From positions 496,001 through 560,000 of the forward strand of contig NZ_JADKSO010000001.1 in assembly GCF_015351245.1 (NCBI RefSeq): a stretch of DNA of 64,000 bases, in the 5' to 3' direction. Origin of the DNA: Rathayibacter sp. VKM Ac-2879 (lineage in GTDB: Bacteria; Actinomycetota; Actinomycetes; Actinomycetales; Microbacteriaceae). Position 1 is the stretch's first letter. The number at the start of each line of letters is the position of its first letter. The notes beneath the pieces were generated by a model. The model did not search any database and was not told the origin of the DNA. It was given only the letters and a program-made list of their open reading frames with translations. Shown piece after piece: positions 23,980-34,939 of the stretch. Position numbers and translations under genes: made by a program.

Positions 23980-25329
23980 CTAAGGGAGCGGTGGCTCCGG
24001 CGTCTCGGCTGGCACAGAAGGACGGGTGCTCGGCGGACGAGGCACCGGCAGAAGCAGCACGAGCCCGACGGCGAGGACGAGGAGCAGGCCGAGAATGCCC
24101 CAGTACTGCACGTTCGCGTCGCTGCCTCCCGAGACGGCGGCGGCGATCGAGACGGCCGTCGCGAAGGCGGCAGGCGCGAGGAAGGAGGCGGCCCGCCCCG
24201 TGGTGGCGTAGAGCCCGAAGATCTCGCCCTCCCGTCCCTCCGGGATGAGCCGGGCGAGGTAGCTGCGGCTCGCGGACTGCGCCGGCCCGACGAAGAGGCA
24301 CAGCAGCAGGCCGAAGATCTAGAAGACGGTCGTGCCGCCGTCGTGCAGGGCGAAGACCGCGGTGCCGCAGAGCACCAGTCCGATCAGGGAGGAGACGATC
24401 ACGGCCTTCGGTCCGATGCGGTCGTCGAGGGCGCCGACCGCAATGGTGGCGGCTCCCGCGACGACGTTCGCCGCGATCGCGAAGAGGATGACCTGGCCCG
24501 CGCTGAATCCGAAGGTGCCCTGGGCCAAGACGCCGCCGAAGGTGAAGATCCCGACCAGCCCATCGCGGAAGACGGCGCTCGCCAGGAGGAACAGCACGGT
24601 GGTGCGGCTCTCGCGCCAGAGCCCTGCGATGTGGGCGAACAGGGCGCGATAGGAGGCGATCAGGCCGGTCCGCGTCTCGCGCCCGGCTCGCGCAGGCATC
24701 TCGGGCACGGCGAACAGGACCGGCAGGGCGAACACCGCGAACCAGACCCCTGCGAGCAGGATCGACACCCGCACGTCGAGCCCGTCGGCGCCCGTGACGC
24801 CGAAGAGCCCCACCTCCGGCTGGATGAAGCCGAGGTAGACGATCAGCAGCAGCACGATTCCGCCGACGTACCCCATGCCCCAGCCGAAGCCGGAGACGCG
24901 GCCGATGGTCGCGCGGGTCGAGACTTGCGCGAGCATCGCGTTGTAGTTGACGCTCGCGAACTCGAAGAACACGGTGCCGACGGCCAGCAGCCCGAGGCCG
25001 AGCCAGAGGAACGCCGGGTCGGGGCGGACGAAGAACATCAGCAGGATGCACAGCACGACGACGGCGGTGTGCACGCCGAGCCAGAAGCGCCTCCGGCCGC
25101 CCAGATCCGCGCGCCGCCCGGTGATCGGGGCGATGAACGCGACGACGAGACCGGCGACGGCGAGCGACCAGCCGAGCGCGGCGGAGACTCCACTGGGCGT
25201 GCCGAACAGTCCGTCGGTGGTGAGGTAGACGGTGAAGACGAAGGTGGTCACGACGGCGTTGAACGCCGAGCCGCCCCAGTCCCAGAGACCCCAGGCGAGG
25301 ACGGGCCAGCGGGAGGTGCGCGTCGTCAT
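23980..25329 (-). pseudogene. MFS transporter (UMF1/Atg22-like) interrupted by an in-frame TAG
   Basis: The full frame would be 449 residues and twelve helices. Codons 1-336 read as a normal transporter (WGLWDWGGSAFNAVVTTFVF at the start, the Atg22/UMF1 signature). Codon 337 is TAG, and the same frame resumes with IFGLLLCLFVGPAQSASRSY then LARLIPEGREGEIFGLYATT, the expected helix, to a true stop at 23980. Relatives have Trp at this position (TTVFWIFGL), so one base change TGG to TAG explains it. The protein would lack roughly its last three helices. TACGGT lies 6 nt before the ATG. Confidence 0.8.
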
Positions 25330-25388
25330 GGGCTCACCGTAGGGCGAGGAGGTGAACGGTCGGAAGTGGGGACCGCACGAGACTGAGA

Positions 25389-25409
25389 GTTGAGCCGAGA
25401 AGACTCAAG
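25389..25409 (+). promoter_or_regulatory. HAIR operator 1 (HspR binding)
   Basis: GTTGAGC, 7 nt, ACTCAAG. It matches the HspR-associated inverted repeat CTTGAGT-N7-ACTCAAG at 12 of 14 positions. It lies upstream of the dnaK promoter -35. Confidence 0.85.
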
Positions 25410-25424
25410 TTCTGCCGTCTCGAC

Positions 25425-25452
25425 TTGACGGCGGTCGCCCGATGCGTAAACT
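25425..25452 (+). promoter_or_regulatory. dnaK operon promoter
   Basis: TTGACG at 25425-25430 and TAAACT at 25447-25452, 16 bp apart, match housekeeping -35 and -10 boxes. HAIR 2 overlaps the last two bases of the -10, so bound HspR would block RNA polymerase directly. Confidence 0.7.
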
Positions 25453-25471
25453 TGAGCGTGCGGGGCTCAAC
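25451..25471 (+). promoter_or_regulatory. HAIR operator 2 (HspR binding)
   Basis: CTTGAGC, 7 nt, GCTCAAC. It is a second HspR-type inverted repeat, 62 bp downstream of the first (start to start), overlapping the -10 box and covering the likely transcription start. Confidence 0.85.
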
Positions 25472-25541
25472 TCCCGCAGAGGATTCCGTTCCACAGTCAT
25501 AGGTCCGGCCACGAGGCCGTTCGCGAAGGAGAAACACGCAT

Positions 25542-27404
25542 ATGTCCCGTGCCGTAGGCATCGATCTGGGAACCACCAACTCGGTCGTGGCCGTCCTCGA
25601 GGGTGGCGAGCCCACCGTCATCGCCAATGCCGAGGGCTTCCGCACCACCCCCTCCGTCGTCGCGTTCACCAAGGATGGCGAGGTGCTCGTCGGCGAGACC
25701 GCGAAGCGCCAGGCCGTCACCAACGTCGATCGCACCATCGCCTCGGTCAAGCGCCACATGGGCACCGACTGGACCTTCGGCGTCGAGGACAAGAAGTACA
25801 CGCCTCAGGAGATCTCGGCGCGCATCCTGGGCAAGCTCAAGCGCGACGCCGAGCAGTACCTCGGTGACAAGGTGACCGACGCGGTCATCACCGTCCCCGC
25901 CTACTTCAACGACGCCGAGCGTCAAGCCACGAAGGACGCGGGCGAGATCGCCGGCCTCAACGTGCTGCGCATCATCAACGAGCCCACGGCGGCGGCGCTC
26001 GCCTACGGCCTCGACAAGGGCAAGGAAGACGAGCTCATCCTGGTCTTCGACCTCGGTGGTGGAACCTTCGACGTCTCCCTCCTCGAGGTGGGCAAGGACG
26101 ACGACTTCTCGACCATCCAGGTCCGCGCGACCTCGGGCGACAACCGCCTCGGCGGCGACGACTGGGACCAGCGCGTCGTCGACTACCTGGTCAAGCGTTT
26201 CAAGGACTCGACGGGTGTCGACGTCTCGAAGGACAAGATTGCACGCCAGCGCCTCAAGGAGGCGGCGGAGCAGGCCAAGAAGGAGCTCTCGTCGAGCACC
26301 TCGACCAGCATCCAGCTGCCTTACCTCTCGCTCACCGAGAACGGCCCTGCGAACCTCGACGAGACGCTCACTCGCGCCAAGTTCGAGGAGCTGACGAGCG
26401 ATCTGATCGAGCGCACGCGCAAGCCCTTCACCGACGTCATCGCCGAGGCCGGGGTGAGCGTCGACGACATCGCGCACGTGGTCCTCGTCGGCGGCTCGAC
26501 CCGCATGCCGGCCGTGGCCGAGCTCGTCAAGAAGCTCACGGGTGGCAAGGAGCCGAACAAGGGTGTCAACCCGGACGAGGTCGTGGCCGTCGGCGCTGCG
26601 CTTCAGGCCGGTGTCCTCAAGGGCGAGCGCAAGGACGTCCTCCTGATCGACGTGACCCCGCTCTCGCTCGGCATCGAGACCAAGGGAGGGATCATGACCA
26701 AGCTCATCGAGCGCAACACCGCGATCCCGACCAAGCGCTCCGAGACCTTCACGACGGCCGACGACAACCAGCCGTCCGTCGCGATCCAGGTGTTCCAGGG
26801 CGAGCGCGAGTTCACCCGCGACAACAAGAACCTCGGAACCTTCGAGCTCACGGGCATCGCGCCCGCGCCGCGAGGCATCCCGCAGGTCGAGGTGACCTTC
26901 GACATCGACGCCAACGGCATCGTGCACGTCTCGGCCAAGGACAAGGGCACCGGCAAGGAGCAATCGATGACGATCACCGGCGGCTCCTCGCTGCCGAAGG
27001 ACGACATCGACCGCATGGTGCGCGAGGCCGAGGAGCACGCCGCCGAGGACAAGGCTCGCCGCGAGGCCGCCGAGGTCCGCAACAACGCCGAGACCCTCGC
27101 CTACTCGGTCGACAAGCTCATCAAGGACAACGAGGACAAGCTGCCGGACGACGTCAAGACCGAGGTCCAGGGCGACGTCGATGCGCTGAAGACCGCGCTC
27201 GCCGGCGCCGACGACGCGGCCGTCAAGACCGCATTCGACGCGCTGAACGCCTCGCAGACCAAGATCGGCCAGGCCATCTACTCGCAGGACCAGGCCGCTC
27301 AGAGCGCCCCGCAGGACGCTCCCGCCGACGGTGAGAAGAAGGACGACGAGGACATCGTCGACGCCGAGGTCATCGACGAGGACGAGCCGAAGGACAAGAA
27401 GTAG
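25542..27404 (+). CDS. dnaK: Chaperone DnaK (Hsp70)
   Basis: 620 residues. The ATPase domain (1-~360) shows [36 protein letters not shown] and [13 protein letters not shown]. The linker is [13 protein letters not shown], followed by the peptide-binding and lid domains and the acidic tail EDEPKDKK. It folds and rescues proteins with GrpE and DnaJ. GGAG precedes the ATG. It is the first gene of dnaK-grpE-dnaJ-hspR, under two HAIR operators and so repressed by HspR with DnaK as co-repressor, as in Streptomyces. Confidence 0.98.
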   Translation: MSRAVGIDLGTTNSVVAVLEGGEPTVIANAEGFRTTPSVVAFTKDGEVLVGETAKRQAVTNVDRTIASVKRHMGTDWTFGVEDKKYTPQEISARILGKLKRDAEQYLGDKVTDAVITVPAYFNDAERQATKDAGEIAGLNVLRIINEPTAAALAYGLDKGKEDELILVFDLGGGTFDVSLLEVGKDDDFSTIQVRATSGDNRLGGDDWDQRVVDYLVKRFKDSTGVDVSKDKIARQRLKEAAEQAKKELSSSTSTSIQLPYLSLTENGPANLDETLTRAKFEELTSDLIERTRKPFTDVIAEAGVSVDDIAHVVLVGGSTRMPAVAELVKKLTGGKEPNKGVNPDEVVAVGAALQAGVLKGERKDVLLIDVTPLSLGIETKGGIMTKLIERNTAIPTKRSETFTTADDNQPSVAIQVFQGEREFTRDNKNLGTFELTGIAPAPRGIPQVEVTFDIDANGIVHVSAKDKGTGKEQSMTITGGSSLPKDDIDRMVREAEEHAAEDKARREAAEVRNNAETLAYSVDKLIKDNEDKLPDDVKTEVQGDVDALKTALAGADDAAVKTAFDALNASQTKIGQAIYSQDQAAQSAPQDAPADGEKKDDEDIVDAEVIDEDEPKDKK

Positions 27405-27406
27405 CC

Positions 27407-28009
27407 ATGGGGAAGCACAACCAGCCCCACGGCGAGGGTGCTCCCGAGGAGGAGCCCGTCGATGCCGCCTCCGAGGCGGCCGAGGCCGCTCAGGACTCCG
27501 AAGGTCTGATCGAGGCCGAGGGCCCCGACGTCGAGACCACCCTCTCGGACGCCGACCTCTCGTTCCTTTCGGGCCAGTCCGACGCCGAGACGCTCGCGGC
27601 CGAGCACCTCGCCGACCTCCAGCGGGTCACCGCCGAGTACGCGAACTACCGCAAGCGCACCGAGTCGAACCGCCAGCTCGAGAAGGAGCGCGCGATCGGC
27701 GATGCCGTGAAGGTGATCCTCCCGGTTCTCGACGATCTCGACCGCGCCGAGAAGCACGGCGATCTGCCCGAGGGTGGCCCCGTGACGGCTATCGCGCAGA
27801 AGCTGCGCGGCGGAGTGGAGAAGCTCGGTCTCGTGAAGACGGGCGCGGTCGGGGACCTCTTCGACCCGAACATCCACGAGGCGATCTTCCAGCAGCCGAC
27901 ACCGGGGGTCGAGACATCCACGGTCGCCGACGTCGTCGAGTCGGGCTACTACCTCGGAGGCTCGCTCTTGCGCGCCGCCAAGGTGGTCGTCGCGGTCCCG
28001 GCCGACTGA
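27407..28009 (+). CDS. grpE: Nucleotide exchange factor GrpE
   Basis: 200 residues starting 2 bp after the dnaK stop. An acidic disordered N-terminus (to ~60) is followed by a coiled-coil (LADLQRVTAEYANYRKRTES) and the beta domain with FDPNIHEAIFQ and GYYLGGSLLRAAKVVVA. It drives ADP release from DnaK. Confidence 0.95.
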   Translation: MGKHNQPHGEGAPEEEPVDAASEAAEAAQDSEGLIEAEGPDVETTLSDADLSFLSGQSDAETLAAEHLADLQRVTAEYANYRKRTESNRQLEKERAIGDAVKVILPVLDDLDRAEKHGDLPEGGPVTAIAQKLRGGVEKLGLVKTGAVGDLFDPNIHEAIFQQPTPGVETSTVADVVESGYYLGGSLLRAAKVVVAVPAD

Positions 28010-28015
28010 CCGTCC

Positions 28016-28052
28016 AGCACGACAGCACGACAGCACGACAGCACGACAGCAC
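28016..28052 (+). repeat. 8-bp tandem repeat between grpE and dnaJ
   Basis: AGCACGAC is repeated four times without error plus a further AGCAC. It begins 7 bp after the grpE stop, in the 117-bp gap before dnaJ. Each unit is 8 bp, so copy number changes would alter spacing in the operon leader of dnaJ. Confidence 0.9.
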
Positions 28053-28126
28053 TGCGGAGTGCCCCGCCTCACCCCCTGCCCGGGTGGGGCGGGCCCGTCC
28101 GCCGCATTCGACATAGGAAGAGGCAC

Positions 28127-29125
28127 ATGGCCAGCCAGGATTGGTTCGACAAGGACTTCTACAAGGTCCTCGGCGTGTCCAAGGACGTCTCCGCGGCGGA
28201 CCTCAAGAAGACCTACCGCAAGCTCGCGCGCCAGTTCCACCCCGACTCGAACCCCGGCGACGCGAAGTCGGAGGCGCGGTTCAAGGAGATCAGCGAGGCC
28301 TACACGGTCCTGTCCGACCCGGACCAGCGCAAAGAGTACGACCAGATCCGCGCGATGGGCTCGGGGGCCCGCTTCACCGCGGGCGGCCAGCCCGGCGGCT
28401 TCGACGATGTGTTCGGCAACGTCTTCGGGCAGGGAGGCGGTGGCCGTGCCTCGTACAGCACCCAGCAGGGGCCGCCCGCCGGCTTCGAGGACATCCTCGG
28501 GGGCATGTTCGGCGCAGGAGGCGGCGGCCGCTTCGGCCAGGCCAGCGGCGGATTCCGCGGCTTCGGCGGGCCTCAGCGCGGCGCGGACGTCACGGCCAGC
28601 ACCTCCATCGACTTCCGTACCGCGACGGTCGGTGACACGGTCCAACTCCAGACGGGAGAGGGACGCACTCTGTCGGTGCGCATCCCCGCCGGAGTCGCCG
28701 ACGACCAGAAGATCCGCGTGCGCGGCAAGGGGCGACCGAGCCCCGATGGTGGTGAGCCGGGCGATCTCGTCCTCACGGTGTCGGTGCGCAAGCACCCCGT
28801 CTTCGAGCGTGACGGTCTCGCTCTGCGCGTCACCGTCCCCGTGACCTTCGTCGAGGCGGTCTTCGGTGCGACGATCGAGGTGCCGACCCTGAGCGGCGAG
28901 CCCGTCAAGCTCCGCGTCGCTCCCGGCACGCCGAGCGGACGGGTGCTCCGCGTGAAGGGCCGAGGCGTCACGACCGCGAAGGGCACGGGCGACCTGCTCG
29001 CCGTCCTCCAGGTCGCGGTCCCCTCTCATCTCTCGGGAGCCGCTCGCGATGCCCTCGAGGCCTTCGCGGCGGCCCAGCCCGCCGAGAACCCGCGCGAAGA
29101 CATCCTGGAGAAGGCCCGCTACTAG
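28127..29125 (+). CDS. dnaJ: DnaJ-family co-chaperone (type without zinc fingers)
   Basis: 332 residues. The J domain (~9-75) has the HPD motif in ARQFHPDSNPGD. A Gly/Phe-rich region (~85-155) contains GGFDDVFGNVFGQGGGG. Two C-terminal substrate-binding domains follow (VRIPAGVADDQKIRVRGKG, HPVFERDGLALRVTVPVTF). The CxxCxGxG zinc repeats of classical DnaJ are absent, making it the DnaJ1/CbpA-like type usual in the actinobacterial hspR operon. It stimulates DnaK ATPase and delivers clients. Confidence 0.93.
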   Translation: MASQDWFDKDFYKVLGVSKDVSAADLKKTYRKLARQFHPDSNPGDAKSEARFKEISEAYTVLSDPDQRKEYDQIRAMGSGARFTAGGQPGGFDDVFGNVFGQGGGGRASYSTQQGPPAGFEDILGGMFGAGGGGRFGQASGGFRGFGGPQRGADVTASTSIDFRTATVGDTVQLQTGEGRTLSVRIPAGVADDQKIRVRGKGRPSPDGGEPGDLVLTVSVRKHPVFERDGLALRVTVPVTFVEAVFGATIEVPTLSGEPVKLRVAPGTPSGRVLRVKGRGVTTAKGTGDLLAVLQVAVPSHLSGAARDALEAFAAAQPAENPREDILEKARY

Positions 29126-29164
29126 CGAGCGCGGATCGGCTCGGTCGACCGCAGAGGAGGGGAC

Positions 29165-29605
29165 GTGGACGAGAACACGCCGGTCTTCGCGATCGCGGTC
29201 GCGGCCGAGCTCGCGGGCATGCATCCGCAGACCCTCCGGCAGTACGACCGCCTGGGGCTCGTAAGCCCCACGCGCACGGCAGGTAAGTCGCGCCGCTACT
29301 CGATGCGCGACGTTGTGCAGCTCCGCGAGGTCGCGCGGCTCTCATCCGAGGGGGTGTCCCTCGAGGGCATCGGTCGCATCCTCCAGCTCGAGAATCAGGT
29401 CCAGGCCCTCTCGCGGCGCGTTCGCGAGCTGGAGGGGGCGCTCGCCGACGAGCTGCTCAACCGACCCGGTCGGCGCGTCTTCGCCGCGGGCCTCGAGGGC
29501 GATGTGGTGACACTCCGCCACGGCACGCGTGCCCAGCGCCGTACCGAGCTCGTCGTGTGGCGCCCCCTTGCGCCGTCTCGCGCCAACGACACCGATGCCC
29601 CCTGA
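29165..29605 (+). CDS. hspR: Heat-shock repressor HspR (MerR family)
   Basis: 146 residues from GTG after GAGGAGGGGAC. The MerR winged helix is at ~9-75: VAAELAGMHPQTLRQYDRLG, LVSPTRTAGKSRRYSMRDV, then a coiled-coil dimerisation helix. It binds HAIR repeats such as 25389 and 25451 and represses its own operon. A short hairpin that includes its stop codon ends the transcript. Confidence 0.95.
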   Translation: MDENTPVFAIAVAAELAGMHPQTLRQYDRLGLVSPTRTAGKSRRYSMRDVVQLREVARLSSEGVSLEGIGRILQLENQVQALSRRVRELEGALADELLNRPGRRVFAAGLEGDVVTLRHGTRAQRRTELVVWRPLAPSRANDTDAP

Positions 29606-29623
29606 TTCGGGGGTAGGTTTTTT
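29598..29623 (+). terminator. Intrinsic terminator of the dnaK operon
   Basis: ccccc pairs with ggggg around tgattc (which holds the hspR stop codon) and is followed by taggtttttt. The T run makes this a classical rho-independent terminator. An outer pairing gacaccga/tcggtgtc (29588-29637) encloses it. Confidence 0.8.
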
Positions 29624-29700
29624 GGGCGCTCGGTGTCACTGCCGCGGCGTCCGTCCCGTCCACCTCGTCTGCGGCGGCGCGGCGAACGGAGGAGGACCCG

Positions 29701-30057
29701 GTGGGCGACGACAGCAACGAGCAGAACGGCGTCCTCGCTGGCCAGCCGGATCAGAGCGGAGCACGCGGCGCCCCGTCCCCCTCCGCCTCGGCACGTACCT
29801 CTGACGAGGGCAGTGCGCCTGCCGAGGGGCGCGCTCCCGTCGTCCCCGACAACCGATACAGCCGTGAGTCCTACGCGATCCACGCGACGCGGAGCGAGCT
29901 GCCGCTCTTCTCCGACGCCCTCACCGGCCGTCGTGACGACGCCGGCTGGCTCTCGTCGCTCTCGAGCGTGCTCGGCGGCGAGAAGGCCTCGGGCGAGGCC
30001 GAGACGACCGCCGCCGCGGCGCAGGCCGCGATCGAGCGTCGCCGCCGCCGAGAGTGA
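29701..30057 (+). CDS. Hypothetical low-complexity protein
   Basis: 118 residues from GTG with GGAGGAGG upstream. The N-terminal half is Ser/Gly/Ala/Pro-rich and probably disordered. The conserved-looking core is DNRYSRESYAIHATRSELPL then GRRDDAGWLSSLSSVLGGEK, with an Ala/Arg-rich end. No membrane helix or known domain. It follows the dnaK operon terminator, so it is probably separate from it. Confidence 0.55.
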   Translation: MGDDSNEQNGVLAGQPDQSGARGAPSPSASARTSDEGSAPAEGRAPVVPDNRYSRESYAIHATRSELPLFSDALTGRRDDAGWLSSLSSVLGGEKASGEAETTAAAAQAAIERRRRRE

Positions 30058-30186
30058 CACTGCGCCGCTGATCCCGGCGTCCCTCGGCGAGGACGAGCGT
30101 CGTCGCCGCTCCAAGCTCCCGCAGACCTCCTCCGTCACCCGCATCATCGTGCAGAGGTGCTGAAGGGGATCCCCTCCCGCGCGCCG

Positions 30187-31797
30187 TTAGTCGCGGAAGC
30201 CCGAGTGCACGAAGCCGCGCTCGACGACCCGGCCGCCGCTCATCCGCCGGAGTACCTCTGAGCCGAACGGCACCGCATGGATGAGGCGGCCGAAGTCGAC
30301 CCGCTCCTCGTCGGTGTACCCGAGCACGACGTACAGCCCGATGACCGCGATCGCCGCGATCGTCGCAACACGAGCCGGAATCTGGTCGAGGGTGCCGCCT
30401 CCGCCATCGACGGGCTCGGCAAGCGTCACGGCCATGAGGAAGATCGAGGCGTAGACGGCGAGATGCACATGCGCGCTCTTCCAGCGGCGCGAGAGGGCCG
30501 CGATCGGCAGGATCCACAGCGCGTACCAGGGGTGGATCGCCGTGGACGCCGTGACGAAGGCGAGCAGTGCGCCCGAGAGACGGGCGAACGGATCGATCGC
30601 CCGTCGCGAGAGCATGAGGGCTGCGGCAATCAAACCGGCGAGGGCCAGCGCGAGCATCTTCACGAGCGCGATCGCGCCGGCGGGGTCGTGCCCCGTCGCC
30701 TCGACCGCCGTCGAGGTGAGCACCGACACGAACGACATCGGCGCATACCAGTGCAGGATCGCACCAGGCACGACCATCGCCGCGACCCAGCCGACCCCCA
30801 CCCCCGCCAGGAGGCCGACCGCGACGACGAGACCGAGGGCTCCGGCCCCGCTCCACGCCCAGACGCGGACGCGTTCCCGCCAGCTCGCGTCGTGGCGCAG
30901 CCACAGCAGCGCGAGGATGGGCAGGGCGAGGATCGCGATCGGCTTGACTGCGATCGCCGCGCCCATGAGCACGACCGCCGCGATCCTCCGATCGGTCTGC
31001 GCGTAGTAGAGCGAGGCGAGGATCGCCGCGAGCATCACGGAGTCGTTGTGCCCCGCGACGATGAAGAGCACGAGGGTGAGCGGGTTGGCGATGACCGTCC
31101 ACGCCGTGAGCGAGGTCGACAGGCCGCGCAGCCGCGCGAGACGGATGGTGTACACCGCGGCCACGACGACTCCCGCCACCGAGACGGCGCGGAGCATCGC
31201 GATCGAGAGCTCGGGGAAGTTCCAGCCCGCGAACTGCACGGCCGTGCGCTCGATCACGAGATAAAGGGGTCCGTAGGGCGTGGGCGTGTTGGCCCACAGC
31301 GGGTCGACGCCGAGCGCGAACCAGCCGGGGAGCGTCGCGACGCCGTTCGTGTAGGGATCGATGCCCTGCACCATCAAGCGCCCCTGGGCCACGTACGAGA
31401 ACATGTCGTGGCTGAACAGCGGCACGCTCACGAGCAGCGGTGCCGACCAGGCGAGGGCGGCGACGAGGATCGTGCGGAGCGCACCCGGCCCGTCGGCGAG
31501 GGCGACCGTTCGCAGCCGCAGCCAGGCGACGAGCAGGAGCAGGCCGCCTCCGATGACCAGGACGGCGCTCGCCTCCGAGAGCCAGCCCGTCGCGCGGATG
31601 GTCGCGACGAGCGGCCAATCGCGGATGCCCGAGTTATGGGGCAGATAGCCGACGCCGAGCGACCCGGCGAGGATCGCGAGCGAGCCCACCGTTCCCGCGG
31701 CCAGCGGAGCGACGCTCCCCAGGCGGAGTCGGGGGCGTCGGACGCTCGCTGAAGTGCTGGTCGCTGTCGACCCTTCGATCGTCCCCGGTGAAGCCAT
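30187..31797 (-). CDS. Polyprenol-phosphomannose-dependent mannosyltransferase (MptA/MptB-like)
   Basis: 536 residues, about 13 helices. The conserved first loop SHDMFSYVAQGRLMVQGIDP YTNG and NTPTPYGPLYLVIERTAVQF match the MptA/MptB (GT87-like/GT-C) alpha-1,6-mannosyltransferases, which use polyprenyl-phosphomannose outside the membrane to build lipoglycans. Further family sites are GHNDSVMLAAILASLYYA and AVKPIAILALPILALLW. The C-terminal ~50 residues are soluble. TAGCGT lies 7 nt before the ATG. The exact glycan made in this organism is unknown. Confidence 0.85.
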   Translation of the reverse strand: MASPGTIEGSTATSTSASVRRPRLRLGSVAPLAAGTVGSLAILAGSLGVGYLPHNSGIRDWPLVATIRATGWLSEASAVLVIGGGLLLLVAWLRLRTVALADGPGALRTILVAALAWSAPLLVSVPLFSHDMFSYVAQGRLMVQGIDPYTNGVATLPGWFALGVDPLWANTPTPYGPLYLVIERTAVQFAGWNFPELSIAMLRAVSVAGVVVAAVYTIRLARLRGLSTSLTAWTVIANPLTLVLFIVAGHNDSVMLAAILASLYYAQTDRRIAAVVLMGAAIAVKPIAILALPILALLWLRHDASWRERVRVWAWSGAGALGLVVAVGLLAGVGVGWVAAMVVPGAILHWYAPMSFVSVLTSTAVEATGHDPAGAIALVKMLALALAGLIAAALMLSRRAIDPFARLSGALLAFVTASTAIHPWYALWILPIAALSRRWKSAHVHLAVYASIFLMAVTLAEPVDGGGGTLDQIPARVATIAAIAVIGLYVVLGYTDEERVDFGRLIHAVPFGSEVLRRMSGGRVVERGFVHSGFRD

Positions 31798-31887
31798 TTA
31801 CTCAACGCTAGGCGATCGGCGTCCGAACTGCATCCACGTGCGGTGAACGCTTGGTCAGGCTCTTCTCAGGAACAGGAGGGCCCGCGC

Positions 31888-32328
31888 TTAGCGGCCGGCC
31901 GCCTCCGGAGCCGGTTCGGCGAAGCGCAGCTGATTGCCGAACGGGTCGATCACGTCCAGCGCGAAGCCGAACGGCGTGCGGGTGATCCTCGGATTGAGGT
32001 AGGGATAGGCCTTCGCGTCGAGTTCGGCGTGCAGCTCGTGGACTCCGCGGAGGGCCACGTGCACCGCGACCCCGGGACTCCCGTCGCGGTGGTGCTCGCT
32101 GAGGTGCAGACGCAGGCCCGACCGCGACACCTGGAGGTAGAGCGGCGCGTCGCGGGTCGCGCGATGCTCCCAGTCGACCGCGAAGCCGAGATAGTCGACG
32201 TAGAACTCGCCCGCCTTCGCGACCGAGAAGATGCGCAGGATCGGCACCGCCGCCTCTAGCCGCACGGGCTCGAGGACCCCCGCGTGCTCGCTCGTCGACC
32301 GGTCGCGCGCTCGCCGTCTCGTCTCCAC
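31888..32328 (-). CDS. VOC-family protein (bleomycin-resistance/glyoxalase-like)
   Basis: 146 residues. AAVPILRIFSVAKAGEFYVD YLGF opens the first betaalphabeta unit, and DVIDPFGNQLRFAEP closes the last. The glyoxalase superfamily members with this PILRIFxxxKAxEFYVDYLGF start are usually annotated as antibiotic-binding or unknown VOC proteins. The start is GTG 32328, supported by TAGCCT 6 nt upstream. The ligand is unknown. Confidence 0.8.
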   Translation of the reverse strand: METRRRARDRSTSEHAGVLEPVRLEAAVPILRIFSVAKAGEFYVDYLGFAVDWEHRATRDAPLYLQVSRSGLRLHLSEHHRDGSPGVAVHVALRGVHELHAELDAKAYPYLNPRITRTPFGFALDVIDPFGNQLRFAEPAPEAAGR

Positions 32329-32371
32329 GCCACGAGGCTAGTCGCCGACGGGGCCCCGCTCCGACGCGCCC

Positions 32372-32773
32372 TCAGTCGACCAGCCCGAGGGCATGGAGAC
32401 GCTCCAGCGTCTCGACGCCGGCGGGCGGGCACCGGTGGGCGTCGACGGAGGCGACCCAGTGCAGGGAGTCGATCTCGCCGCTCGGGCGCGGCGCGGCGTC
32501 GAGCTCGGCGGCGAAGACGCGCATGTGCACCTCGCGGCCCTCCGGCTCGCCGTGCGCCTGAGCGCGCACCGTGAACAGTTCGTCGAGGCTCGTGGGGGAG
32601 GCGCCCAGCTCCTCCCTGGCCTCGCGCGCCGCCGCCTCCGCTCCCGTCTCGCCGGGGTCGACCTTGCCGCCCGGGAGGTAGAGCACGTCGCGACCGCGCG
32701 CGGTCACCATCAGCACCCGGCGCTCGCGCAGGACGGCGACGGCGGAGACGACGAGGGGAGGCAGGGCGGTCAT
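32372..32773 (-). CDS. NUDIX hydrolase
   Basis: 133 residues from ATG 32773. The NUDIX box reads [20 protein letters not shown] then ELGA, matching Gx5Ex7REUxEExGU. Upstream are [20 protein letters not shown] and LYLPGG. These enzymes hydrolyse nucleoside diphosphates linked to another group; the substrate cannot be told. GATGAT lies 6 nt before the ATG. It is divergent from glyS. Confidence 0.9.
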   Translation of the reverse strand: MTALPPLVVSAVAVLRERRVLMVTARGRDVLYLPGGKVDPGETGAEAAAREAREELGASPTSLDELFTVRAQAHGEPEGREVHMRVFAAELDAAPRPSGEIDSLHWVASVDAHRCPPAGVETLERLHALGLVD

Positions 32774-32877
32774 CCTCCCATCATCGGCCCCGCGGCTACC
32801 ATGGGGGCACACCAGAAGGACGCGCGCAGCCGGCGTGCGCCAGGGCCCCGTGCGCCCGAACAGCTGAGGAGCTCCCC

Positions 32878-34269
<1,392 letters not shown>

Positions 34270-34288
34270 CCCGAGGTCGTGCCTCGGG
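34270..34288 (+). terminator. Hairpin after glyS
   Basis: cccgagg pairs with cctcggg around tcgtg, directly after the glyS stop, between glyS and the convergent GNAT gene. No T run. Confidence 0.55.
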
Positions 34289-34339
34289 ACCGCGCCTTCG
34301 CGGGACCCGAGGCTCCCGCTGCTCCTCGGAGGAGGCTGC

Positions 34340-34939
34340 TCAGCGTGCGCGGTACTCCCGGGCGAGGAGGGCGTAGACGAGGGTCGAGGTCCACTCGCCC
34401 TTGCAGAACTCGTCGTCGAGGTGGTGCGCCTCGAGCCGCATGCCGAGCCGCTCGCAGAGGCGGGCGGAGGCGGCATTGCGCGCGTCGAGCTGAGCGACCA
34501 CACGGTGCGCGCCGAGCTCGTCGAAGGCGAGGGCAATCAGGGCGCGAGCCGCCTCGCTCGCGAGGCCGCGCCCCTGCGCCTCCGGGTGCACGACCCAGCC
34601 GACCTCGACGCTCGCGTGCGCGAGGGAGGAGGCGATCAGGGTCAGGTCCCCGATGACGCGGCCGGCCAGCGCGCCCTCGCGCGCGACGATCGCGAGCACG
34701 ACGACGTCGCCGTCGGCGGCGAGCCTCGTCGACGGGAGACGGACGCGCAGATGTGCCCGCGACTCCTCGGGGGTGCGGACGGGCCAACGGAGGTAGCGCA
34801 CCGCCTCCGCGTCACCCTGGTAGCGGGCGTGGTCGTCGGCGTCCGCGAACGAGAGCGGGCGCAGCAGGAGGCGTTCGGTCTCGAGCGGCTCACGGCGGAG
34901 CGGCTCGGCGTCGAACGGGAGCCGGAGGGGCGTGCTCAC
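34340..34939 (-). CDS. GNAT-family N-acetyltransferase
   Basis: 199 residues from a GTG overlapping the hemA stop (GTGA). The RimJ/RimL-type start [20 protein letters not shown] is followed by the acetyl-CoA site [20 protein letters not shown] (Q/RxxGxG/A loop) and [20 protein letters not shown]. The acceptor is unknown. Tight overlap with hemA means co-expression, though no link to haem synthesis is known. Confidence 0.9.
   Translation of the reverse strand: MSTPLRLPFDAEPLRREPLETERLLLRPLSFADADDHARYQGDAEAVRYLRWPVRTPEESRAHLRVRLPSTRLAADGDVVVLAIVAREGALAGRVIGDLTLIASSLAHASVEVGWVVHPEAQGRGLASEAARALIALAFDELGAHRVVAQLDARNAASARLCERLGMRLEAHHLDDEFCKGEWTSTLVYALLAREYRAR

Noticed and set aside
28016-28052. 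Possible CRISPR-like array
   Set aside because: The 8-bp units are directly adjacent with no spacers; it is a simple tandem repeat.
28127-29125. DnaJ missing its zinc fingers as a truncation
   Set aside because: The Gly/Phe region and both C-terminal domains are intact; zinc-finger-free DnaJ is normal for this operon type in actinobacteria.
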